NCBI RefSeq assembly: GCF_029714285.1
Contig: NZ_CP121662.1
Location: 434,001 to 498,000 of the forward strand
Length of the DNA stretch: 64,000 nucleotides
Direction: 5' to 3'
Origin: Rhizobium sp. CB3090
Lineage (GTDB): Bacteria > Pseudomonadota > Alphaproteobacteria > Rhizobiales > Rhizobiaceae
Shown in pieces: positions 12,775 to 19,585 of the stretch; within the stretch, counting starts at the first letter, position 1, and each line of letters opens with the position of its first letter. The notes beneath the pieces are model-generated. The model was not told the DNA's origin, made no database searches, and worked only from the letters and a program-made list of their open reading frames with translations. A program made the position numbers and the translations under genes.

Positions 12775-12931
12775 ACCTTCTCCCCTCGGGGAGAAGGTGC
12801 CCAACAGGGCGGATGAGGGGGCCGAGGGATGAAATCCCGAGGGCCTTGAGCGACAAGCGAAAGGCAGCCTTACGGTGCAACGCCCCCTCAACCTGCGCTA
12901 ACGCGCATCCTTCTCCCCGCCGGGGAGAAGG
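12775..12931. repeat. RIME-like rhizobial intergenic palindromic mosaic
   Basis: Two near-identical palindromes bracket the element: ACCTTCTCCCC-TC-GGGGAGAAGGT (12775-12798) and CCTTCTCCCC-GCC-GGGGAGAAGG (12909-12931). Between them lie a GGGAT-GAA-ATCCC hairpin and GCGGATGAGGGG/CCCCCTCA segments typical of the Rhizobium-specific intergenic mosaic elements. It fills the gap between two convergent genes and could also end transcription from both sides. Confidence 0.75.
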
Positions 12932-12934
12932 TGA

Positions 12935-14365
12935 TTAAACCCGCAAAACCTTCCCCGGATTCATCACACCCGCCGGATCGAACGCCATCTTGATCCGGCG
13001 CATCAGGTCGATCTCGATTTCGGGGCGGATCGAGCCCAGTTCGTCGCGTTTCAATTGGCCGATGCCGTGTTCGGCGGAGATCGAGCCGCCATGTTCCAGC
13101 ACCAGCCCGTGCACGATCTTGTTCATCTCGCGCCAGCGGCCGATGAATTCCGCCTTGTCGGCTCCCACGGGCTGCGAGATGTTGTAATGAATATTGCCGT
13201 CGCCCATGTGGCCGAAGGCGCAGATGCGGGCGCCGGGCATGGCTGCCATCACGGCTATCGCCGTCTCGTGCATGAATTTCGGGATTTGCGCGACCGGCAC
13301 GGAGACATCGTGCTTGATCGAGCCGCCCTCCGGCTTCTGCGCGTCCGACATGCTCTCGCGCATGTGCCACAACGCCTTCTGCTGCGCCTCGGAGCTGGCG
13401 ATGGTCGCGTCCTGAACTAGGCCAGCCTCGTAACCCTGTTCCAGCAGCGTCGTCGTCATCCGCTCGGCGGTTTCAGCCGAATCCGACGTGGAGATATCGA
13501 TCAGCACATACCAGGGATGCACCGTTTCCAATGGATCGCGTACGCCCGGGATATTGCGGACAGTGAATTCGACGCCGATGCGCGGCATCAGCTCGAAACC
13601 GGTCAGGGCCGGGCCGCAGAGGCTGGAGGCATTCTTGAACAGCGTCAGCGCATCCTCGACTGACTGAATGCCGGCAAAGGCCACCTGATGGCCGAGCGGT
13701 TGCGGGAAAAGCTTCAGTACCGCGCCGGTGATGATCCCGAGCGTTCCTTCGGCGCCGATGAAGAGGTCGCGCAGATCGTAACCGGTATTGTCCTTTTTCA
13801 GCCGTCGGAGGCCGTTCCAGATTTCGCCGGTCGGCAGCACCACTTCCAGGCCGAGGCAAAGCTGGCGCATGTTGCCATAGGCGAGGACGGCCGTGCCGCC
13901 GGCATTGGTGGAGAGATTGCCGGCGATACGGCAGGAGCCCTCGGAGCCGAGCGACAGCGGAAACATGCGGCCATGCTCTTCCGCCGCCTTCTGCACATCG
14001 GCCAGGATGCAGCCGCCATCGACGATCATGGTATTGCCGACCGGATCGATATCGCGGATGCGGTTCATCCGCTCCAGCGAGAGGATGATGTCGGAGCCGC
14101 CCTCGCGCGGCGTCTGGCCGCCGACAAGGCCGGTATTGCCGGTCTGCGGCACGATCGGCGTACCGGTCTCGCTCGCAAGCTTCATGATGGCCGAAACCTC
14201 TTCCACCGAGCCGGGCTTCAAAAGCAGCGGCGATGCGCCATGATAGAGCCCGCGATTTTCGATGAGATGCGGCGCCATATCGGCCGCCTCCCGCAACACA
14301 TGCTTTTCGCCGACGATCGCGGCAAAGCGATCGAGAAGGGCGGAGGAGGGGGCGGAGCTGCTCAT
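12935..14365 (-). CDS. FAD-binding D-2-hydroxyacid (D-lactate / D-2-hydroxyglutarate type) dehydrogenase
   Basis: Flavoprotein that oxidises a D-2-hydroxyacid to the 2-oxoacid; the exact substrate is not certain. It has 476 residues from ATG 14365, preceded by AAAGGAC. An N-terminal FAD_binding_4 domain contains PQTGNTGLVGGQTPREGG near residue 75 and the LSTNAGGTAVLAYGNMR flavin loop near 150. A C-terminal FAD-oxidase_C domain has FGHMGDGNIHYNI near 385 (metal/substrate histidines) and SISAEHGIGQLKRDEL near 430. It lies 34 bases after tsaC on the same strand, so the two are probably cotranscribed. The closest family types are D-2-hydroxyglutarate dehydrogenase and D-lactate dehydrogenase. Confidence 0.88.
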   Translation of the reverse strand: MSSSAPSSALLDRFAAIVGEKHVLREAADMAPHLIENRGLYHGASPLLLKPGSVEEVSAIMKLASETGTPIVPQTGNTGLVGGQTPREGGSDIILSLERMNRIRDIDPVGNTMIVDGGCILADVQKAAEEHGRMFPLSLGSEGSCRIAGNLSTNAGGTAVLAYGNMRQLCLGLEVVLPTGEIWNGLRRLKKDNTGYDLRDLFIGAEGTLGIITGAVLKLFPQPLGHQVAFAGIQSVEDALTLFKNASSLCGPALTGFELMPRIGVEFTVRNIPGVRDPLETVHPWYVLIDISTSDSAETAERMTTTLLEQGYEAGLVQDATIASSEAQQKALWHMRESMSDAQKPEGGSIKHDVSVPVAQIPKFMHETAIAVMAAMPGARICAFGHMGDGNIHYNISQPVGADKAEFIGRWREMNKIVHGLVLEHGGSISAEHGIGQLKRDELGSIRPEIEIDLMRRIKMAFDPAGVMNPGKVLRV

Positions 14366-14399
14366 GGCGTGTCCTTTGCCGATTTGTCTTTGACCGGAT

Positions 14400-15374
14400 T
14401 TACTCTCTGGGCGCGGCCGCACGGCGCAGCCGGTCGTTGATGGCCTCGCCGAGACCTTCGTCGGGAATGCTGGAAAAGGCGATTGTTGTCGCGCCGGTGG
14501 CATCGGCGCGTTTCATGAAGTCGAAGAGATTGGCGGCGGCTTCCGAGAGATCGCCCGACGGGCTGAGATCAAGCACCATGGCCGCCTTCTCCACCCCGGC
14601 AATGTCTGGCCGGCCGAAACGGATCAGCGCCTCGCCCGGTAAAACAGCCGTCGCGTCGAGCCGCACCGCGGCGCCCGGCGCATAATGAGAAGCAAGCATG
14701 CCCGGGGCCTCGATGGCCGGCGAGGCACCGTTCTTTCGCTTGAGCGGCTGGCCTGCGACCCGCTCGATCTCTTCCGCCGCCAGTCCGCCCGGCCGGAGCA
14801 GCCGCATCTCTCCGTCCTCGACCTTGACAATAGTCGATTCGACGCCGACGACCGAAGCGCCGGCATCGAGGATGAGCGTAATCCTTTCGCCGAGATCGTC
14901 ATGGACATGATCGGCGCTGGTGGCGCTGATCTTGCCGGACGTATTGGCGCTGGGGGCGGCGAGCGGCCGGCCGAAGGCTCGGATCAGTTCGCCGGCAAAA
15001 CCCTGCGGCACGCGGATGCCGATCGTATCGAGCCCTGCCGTCGCCAGCGGATGAATATCGCTTTCCGGCCGCAGCGGCAGCACCAGGGTCAACGGACCGG
15101 GCCAAAAGGCTTCCGCCAGCTTCCGCGAGATCGGGTCGAAGATCGCATATCGTTCCGCCATGGCGAGATCGCTCATGTGGCAAATCAGCGGATTGAAACG
15201 TGGCCGCCCCTTCGTCTCGTAGATGCGGGTGATGGCGGCGGGATTGGTGGCGTCGGCGGCAAGCCCATAGACCGTCTCGGTCGGCAACCCGATCGGCAGC
15301 CCTTCGGCGAGCGTTGCCGACGCCTCGACTATCGCAGTTTCAGGGTGTTGGAGAATGTCTATGTGTCGTGCCAT
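14400..15374 (-). CDS. tsaC: L-threonylcarbamoyladenylate synthase (Sua5 type)
   Basis: Makes L-threonylcarbamoyl-AMP from threonine, bicarbonate and ATP, the first step of the universal t6A37 modification of ANN-decoding tRNAs. At 324 residues it is the long Sua5 form: a YrdC domain (about 1-205; GLPTETVYGLAADATN near 29, KGRPRFNPLICHM near 55, SANTSGKISATSA near 140) followed by a linker and a small Sua5 domain (about 225-320). It is the first gene of a two-gene unit with the FAD dehydrogenase; no functional link between them is apparent. Confidence 0.93.
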   Translation of the reverse strand: MARHIDILQHPETAIVEASATLAEGLPIGLPTETVYGLAADATNPAAITRIYETKGRPRFNPLICHMSDLAMAERYAIFDPISRKLAEAFWPGPLTLVLPLRPESDIHPLATAGLDTIGIRVPQGFAGELIRAFGRPLAAPSANTSGKISATSADHVHDDLGERITLILDAGASVVGVESTIVKVEDGEMRLLRPGGLAAEEIERVAGQPLKRKNGASPAIEAPGMLASHYAPGAAVRLDATAVLPGEALIRFGRPDIAGVEKAAMVLDLSPSGDLSEAAANLFDFMKRADATGATTIAFSSIPDEGLGEAINDRLRRAAAPRE

Positions 15375-15450
15375 GGCCTGACCGGTTGCAGTTCAGGCAG
15401 TCATCATGCCTTTCGATCCATTTAGGCTTTTCAAGTTTGGGGATCAATGA

Positions 15451-16062
15451 TCAAAGCTGGCGAATGATGTCGCGGAGCTGTTCATTGCGCGCGCCAAGCA
15501 GCAGCACATTGCGAATGGCGATCTGCGGATCATGCGTGTGGAAGAGCACGCCGTTGCCTCGGATCTCGCGATTGATCGTCAGTTTCTTTTCCGGCGATTC
15601 CTGATCCGGGTGGACGGCGACGGCAAAATACATCCGTGAATATTTCAGACTGATATTCTCGAAGAAATTGTCGTTCTGGCCGATACGGGCAAAGAAGTTG
15701 GCAATGTAGAAGGCCCAGCTCACCTCTTCATACTGCGCGAATTGCGTTCGCGCCGCTGTGACATGGCAATAGCCGAGATGCGGCGTGTCCTTCAGCGTGT
15801 GATGGAAGATCAGCTTCGGAAAGCGAATCGATTTGTGAAAGCTGTTCAGCCGGTCATGGGTTTTTTCGCCGGCGTTCCGCAACTTGTTCGCCGTGCGCTC
15901 GGCCACTTCCTCATACGAGAGATAGCGCCGCTCTTCGGCCAGCCAATGCGCCCTGTCGCGCGTGATACGGCCTGTGCGCAGGAATTCGCTGTGCGAGGCT
16001 GCCGGCAATTCCGGTTCCGGCTCTGCCGGCTTCTTGGCGTCGAAATATCTGAGCTTGGCCAT
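15451..16062 (-). CDS. Conserved hypothetical protein, family not recognised
   Basis: A 203-residue soluble protein of unknown function. Residues 1-20 are a Pro/Glu-rich flexible opening (KPAEPEPELPAAS). The rest looks folded, rich in aromatic residues and histidine: FPKLIFHHTLKDTPHLGYCH near 101-120, EVSWAFYIANFFARIG near 133, and RMYFAVAVHPDQ near 164. HHTLKDTPHLGYCH contains several His plus a Cys that could bind metal, but no known motif is complete. Codon use matches the neighbours, so it looks native. I believe it belongs to a family restricted to Rhizobiaceae, but this rests on overall character rather than a recognised domain. Confidence 0.7.
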   Translation of the reverse strand: MAKLRYFDAKKPAEPEPELPAASHSEFLRTGRITRDRAHWLAEERRYLSYEEVAERTANKLRNAGEKTHDRLNSFHKSIRFPKLIFHHTLKDTPHLGYCHVTAARTQFAQYEEVSWAFYIANFFARIGQNDNFFENISLKYSRMYFAVAVHPDQESPEKKLTINREIRGNGVLFHTHDPQIAIRNVLLLGARNEQLRDIIRQL

Positions 16063-16162
16063 GCGGCACTCACGTCTGGATATGGATACCAGTTGATAGA
16101 TCGCCTAGCTTGAGCCGGGCTTAAGCGTGCCCAGCGCTCACGGTTTGAAGAGGATCAGAACC

Positions 16163-16591
16163 ATGTCGGGTATCACCGATCTCAACCTGCTGATTTCCAG
16201 CATGAAGCCAAATCTGATCGAAGGCGAATTCGTCTTTTGCAGCCTGCCGCCTTCAGCGCTGACGGACTACGTCCATTTAAAACCGATCGGAATGTTTCAG
16301 GAAAAGGAAGGGATGACGTTGATCCTTCCGATCGAGGCAGCCCGGCAGGCGGGGCTTCCGGCTGACCCGGCGATGCGCATGATCTCACTCGACGTCCACT
16401 CCTCGCTGGAAGTGGTCGGCCTGACCGCCGCTTTCGCCACGGCACTTGGAAACGAGGGCGTCAGCGCCAATGTCGTTGCGGCCTATTATCATGACCATAT
16501 TTTCGTGCCGACCGCCGATGCCGAGCGTGCCGTGGCGGCGCTGAAGGCGCTCTCCTGCCGCTCTAAAAATCCTGATAATTCAGCTCGTTGA
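16163..16591 (+). CDS. ACT domain-containing protein
   Basis: A 142-residue protein of the small two-ACT-domain type (DUF2241/CASTOR-like). ACT domains usually bind amino acids and regulate enzymes; the ligand here is unknown. The ATG at 16163 has AGGA eight bases upstream. The N-terminal half carries LISSMKPNLIEGEFVFCSLP, and the C-terminal half has a typical beta-alpha-beta ACT pattern (SLEVVGLTAAFATALGNEG, then NVVAAYYHDHIFVP). It is convergent with the GH25 gene and its last 29 bases overlap the 3' end of that gene. Confidence 0.8.
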   Translation: MSGITDLNLLISSMKPNLIEGEFVFCSLPPSALTDYVHLKPIGMFQEKEGMTLILPIEAARQAGLPADPAMRMISLDVHSSLEVVGLTAAFATALGNEGVSANVVAAYYHDHIFVPTADAERAVAALKALSCRSKNPDNSAR

Positions 16592-17564
16592 TCTCGACCG
16601 GCTTAGACTGGGTGGTTGCGGCGGTGACGATGGGATCGATCATCAGCGAGACGAGTTTCTGCAGCGGTGCGGTGCAACTCGGCCCCTTGGCAATGATCAT
16701 GGGTGCGGGCTCCGGTTTGGCGGGCAACAGATCGCCCTGCGGCCATATCTTGGCGAGCTGCACCTTCGTCATCTGCACGACGTTGACATCGATATCGGTA
16801 AGCGTCCCCGGCACCCGGTAAGGACAGGTCTTCTCCGAGCAATTGTCGGATGAGGAGAATTGCCAGAGCGCATAATTGTCCCAATTGCCGAGCGGGAAAG
16901 TGCCCGTCACATCCGGCTTGTAGCGGGCATACCAGAGCGGCAGCCGCGACAGGATTGGATAGTCCTCCCGATGATCGGCGATATACTTGGCGGTGTTGTG
17001 ATTGGTGTAGAGGATGGGATAGCGGCCGGTTCTGACCTTGATATGACCGACGAAGATCTGTGCATCGTCTAGCGACATGAACTGCGTCGCGTCGAGGCCA
17101 TCGATATCGAGCACCATCAATTCGTCCGGTTTCGGATCGGCATAATCCAGAAAATGATTGGCCTGGTCGATCGGGTTGCCGGGCCGTCCGAGGTGGTAGG
17201 CGCCCCAGAGCAGGCCGTTCATTTTTGCGAGCACGCGGCGGGTCTGATATAGCTCGCGGCTGACAGCATATTTGCGCCACATGGTCTTGCAGTGCGCGAA
17301 GGTGTCGCCCGCATGATCGCCCGTGCAGCTAAAGCTCTCGGGCAGGCCGTCGGAAGCTTTCGAGATGAAGGCGGCGATGCGCTTGTCCTGCAGAAGCTGA
17401 TCCCAATCGATGGTATTCAACTCGTAGGCATCGACGATAAGGGCGTTCTGGGGATCGTTCCAGGGTTGGTTTTCAGCGGCCGCGAGGCGGGAAGCCAGTC
17501 CCAGCAGCGCCAGAACCATCAGGAAACTGCAAATCAGAGGGTGAGTCTGCCGGTATCCCTTCAT
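16563..17564 (-). CDS. Secreted glycoside hydrolase family 25 (lysozyme-like) protein
   Basis: A 333-residue protein with a Sec signal peptide (KGYRQTHPLICSFLMVLALL, cleavage near AAA-ENQ at about 30), so it is periplasmic or secreted. The GH25 TIM-barrel signatures are an opening IVDAYELNTIDWDQL near 43, a LLWGAYHLGRPGNP strand near 117, DELMVLDIDGLD near 145, GRYPILYTNHN near 180, LWYARYKPD near 208, and DNYALWQFSS near 230. GH25 enzymes cleave the glycan strands of peptidoglycan. The catalytic strand normally reads DxE but is LDID here, so the acid/base glutamate may be replaced by aspartate. A CtrA-like site lies just upstream. Confidence 0.82.
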   Translation of the reverse strand: MKGYRQTHPLICSFLMVLALLGLASRLAAAENQPWNDPQNALIVDAYELNTIDWDQLLQDKRIAAFISKASDGLPESFSCTGDHAGDTFAHCKTMWRKYAVSRELYQTRRVLAKMNGLLWGAYHLGRPGNPIDQANHFLDYADPKPDELMVLDIDGLDATQFMSLDDAQIFVGHIKVRTGRYPILYTNHNTAKYIADHREDYPILSRLPLWYARYKPDVTGTFPLGNWDNYALWQFSSSDNCSEKTCPYRVPGTLTDIDVNVVQMTKVQLAKIWPQGDLLPAKPEPAPMIIAKGPSCTAPLQKLVSLMIDPIVTAATTQSKPVEINELNYQDF

Positions 17565-17586
17565 GAAATAATGGTAAGGATTGGTG

Positions 17587-17602
17587 GTTAATCCTTGGTT
17601 AA
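17587..17602 (-). promoter_or_regulatory. Candidate CtrA binding site upstream of GH25
   Basis: On the minus strand the sequence reads TTAACCAAGGATTAAC, a perfect match to the alphaproteobacterial CtrA consensus TTAA-N7-TTAAC. It lies about 23-38 bases upstream of the GH25 start codon. CtrA is a known cell-cycle regulator in rhizobia; binding here is inferred from the motif only. Confidence 0.5.
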
Positions 17603-17645
17603 GAGTGAAATCGCTATAAATTGAGCTTGGGGTCCGCGCATAACT

Positions 17646-17669
17646 CCTTAAATTGGTAGGGATTTAAGG
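17646..17669. promoter_or_regulatory. Perfect inverted repeat, operator-like, upstream of BA14K
   Basis: CCTTAAAT (17646-17653) and ATTTAAGG (17662-17669) are perfect reverse complements separated by eight bases (TGGTAGGG). The element sits about 134 bases before the BA14K start and 82 bases before the GH25 start, without a T-run, so it looks more like a dimeric repressor site than a terminator. The regulator is unknown. Confidence 0.4.
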
Positions 17670-17802
17670 AATGACTACCGCGTCTTTGCGCGTTCGCATG
17701 GAGGCGCTACGCGGCAGGTAACTCGAGCCTGTCTTGGGGAACTTCCCCAATACGGAACGTTATTTGCGTCAGCACAAGATAAGCCAGGGAATGGAGATAT
17801 AA

Positions 17803-18273
17803 ATGCTTGGTTTCCGTGCAAAAATTGCGACCATTGCTGTTTCGGCCGCTGTGGCTCTGACGAGCTTCACCCCGTCCTTCGCAATGCAGATGCCCGCCGC
17901 ACCCGCTGCGGCAGTAGATAAGGCTGCCCCTACCGATATTCAGCAGGTTCAATGGCGCCGCTATGGCGGTTATCACCGCGGGTACTATCCCTACTATCGC
18001 CGTGGCTGGTATGGCGGCTATCGCGGTTATCCGCGCTACCGTTATGGCTATCGCTATTATGATGGCTATTGGTACCCGCTGGCGGCCTTCGGCGCCGGAG
18101 CCATCATCGGCGGTGCGATTGCCAGCCAGCCGCGGTATGTCGCCCCGGCTGGAGGGATCAACCCACGCCATGTCGAATGGTGCGAGGCGCGCTATCGGTC
18201 CTATAGGGCTTACGACAATACGTTCCAGCCCAATCGTGGTCCTCGGCAGCAGTGCTACTCGCCCTACTATTAG
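17803..18273 (+). CDS. BA14K family protein
   Basis: A 156-residue secreted or membrane-anchored protein of the BA14K family, named after an immunoreactive 14-kDa Brucella protein with lectin-like activity. A signal peptide covers roughly 1-28 (cleavage near SFA-MQMP). A Tyr/Gly/Arg-rich low-complexity stretch (residues about 50-90; [17 protein letters not shown]) follows, then a hydrophobic Gly-rich segment ([15 protein letters not shown]) and the conserved BA14K end: [19 protein letters not shown], then QCYSPYY with the paired cysteines. ATG 17803 follows GGAGATAT. Transcription ends at the hairpin at 18300-18329. Host interaction roles are known only from pathogens. Confidence 0.88.
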   Translation: MLGFRAKIATIAVSAAVALTSFTPSFAMQMPAAPAAAVDKAAPTDIQQVQWRRYGGYHRGYYPYYRRGWYGGYRGYPRYRYGYRYYDGYWYPLAAFGAGAIIGGAIASQPRYVAPAGGINPRHVEWCEARYRSYRAYDNTFQPNRGPRQQCYSPYY

Positions 18274-18299
18274 GCGAGAGTTTTAGTTCCTCAATGCAA

Positions 18300-18329
18300 G
18301 CCGCCCGGTTGTCCGCCGGGCGGCTTTTT
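18300..18329 (+). terminator. Rho-independent terminator of the BA14K gene
   Basis: GCCGCCCGG (18300-18308) pairs perfectly with CCGGGCGGC (18316-18324), with loop TTGTCCG and a TTTTT tail. It lies 27 bases after the BA14K stop and may also serve the convergent zntB. Confidence 0.9.
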
Positions 18330-18348
18330 ACTGATGGATATGTTGCCA

Positions 18349-19398
18349 TCAGAGAATGTTGACCCGCTTCAGCAGCCACCAGGATAATACCATCGAAGCG
18401 ATGATGAGCCCGACGGCATACTCCGTGCCGCCGCCACCGGTTGAAAACGGCAAATTTGATGTGTTCATGCCGAAAAAGCCGGTGACCAGAGTCGGCGGCA
18501 GCAGGAAAGCCGTCATGATCGACAGAATGTAGAGATGGCGGTTGATCTCGGAGGAAAGCTTCGAGTCGATTTCTTCGTGCAGCAGCCTGGCGCGCTCCTG
18601 CAACGCATAGACGTCGTGATCGACCGCCTCTAGCCGGCCGGTCAAGCGGCCAGCGACATCCTCGAAGCCGAGCGGCATCTCTTCGTCATCTGATGCTGCA
18701 GCGCGCCGCATCAGCGTCAAAACGGTACGCAAATGCCGGTGCAGGCGCACGATCGTCCGGCGCACCGGCGCCAGCCGTCGGCGTTCATCCCGTGGCGCGT
18801 TGTCGTAGACGAAATCCTCGATGAGGTTGAGCTCTTCGGTCATCTCCATGACCAGCGAGATCAGGGTACGCTGGAACTCGACGACCAGCAGTTCGAAAAT
18901 ATCGAGCGGCCACGTAAATTTGGCAGCGTTCTTTTCGATCATCATGCGCGCCCGCTCGACGCTGCGTAGCGGTTGCAGCCGGGTGGTGATAAGCATGCGG
19001 TCGGTGACCACAAAATGCAGCCAGCCGATGTCGCGCGTGTCCTGATCGAATTCGCGCTGGAAATCGACGAGCGTACCGAACAGCATCTGCTCGTCGACGG
19101 TGAGGGTCGCATGCGTCTCATGCGTGGTGAGCGCCATACGGGCCGCTTCGTTCAACCCCGGCACATCCTCCAACAAGGCAGGCACCCGAGCATCGACAAG
19201 GTTGAGATGCAGCCACAGGAAACCGTCCCCGGCAAACAGCACGGCGCGATCGGTATCATCGGACAGCCGCTCCGGCTTACTCGCGCCGGGGCGCAGACGA
19301 TAAGCCCAGACAAGGCCGGGTATCGTGGTGACTGACGTGATCGTGTTCATGGCCGGGTCGTTCGTGTCCATAAGGGAATTGCCATAGTCATTGTTCAT
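18349..19398 (-). CDS. zntB: CorA/ZntB family metal transporter
   Basis: Inner-membrane homopentameric channel of the CorA superfamily. The ZntB branch moves zinc, though direction and ion cannot be fixed from sequence. It has 349 residues: a large cytoplasmic N-terminal domain with a long coiled-coil helix (about 215-285), then two C-terminal membrane helices (ILSIMTAFLLPPTLVTGFFGM and AVGLIIASMVLSWWLL). The family signature GMN is present (GFFGMNTSNLPF). The C-terminal KRVNIL fits the basic tail of the family. Other in-frame ATGs at 19371 and 19350 are possible starts; none has a strong ribosome site. Confidence 0.9.
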   Translation of the reverse strand: MNNDYGNSLMDTNDPAMNTITSVTTIPGLVWAYRLRPGASKPERLSDDTDRAVLFAGDGFLWLHLNLVDARVPALLEDVPGLNEAARMALTTHETHATLTVDEQMLFGTLVDFQREFDQDTRDIGWLHFVVTDRMLITTRLQPLRSVERARMMIEKNAAKFTWPLDIFELLVVEFQRTLISLVMEMTEELNLIEDFVYDNAPRDERRRLAPVRRTIVRLHRHLRTVLTLMRRAAASDDEEMPLGFEDVAGRLTGRLEAVDHDVYALQERARLLHEEIDSKLSSEINRHLYILSIMTAFLLPPTLVTGFFGMNTSNLPFSTGGGGTEYAVGLIIASMVLSWWLLKRVNIL

Positions 19399-19489
19399 GA
19401 CAATCGTTTATGCAAGTCCCGGCTGCGGCGCGACAATCAGACGAGAAGGCGGATATGCCGCAATTTTGCTCTCGAAGGAAATCTCAAAA

Positions 19490-19505
19490 TTGACGTTTAC
19501 GTAAA
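19490..19505 (+). promoter_or_regulatory. Candidate LiuR-type operator upstream of the acyl-CoA operon
   Basis: TTGACGTTTACGTAAA, 80 bases upstream of the acyl-CoA dehydrogenase start, contains the perfect palindrome TTTACGTAAA and a doubled ACGT. As I remember it, this resembles the motif of the MerR-family regulator LiuR, which controls branched-chain amino-acid and fatty-acid degradation genes in proteobacteria. The assignment is by motif similarity only. Confidence 0.45.
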
Positions 19506-19585
19506 AATCAAATAGCTATAAACATCATGTGGCCGATAGCCTGGGTGAGGTAGACTGTCGGCATCGTCACTGCGGAGGAAGACTA

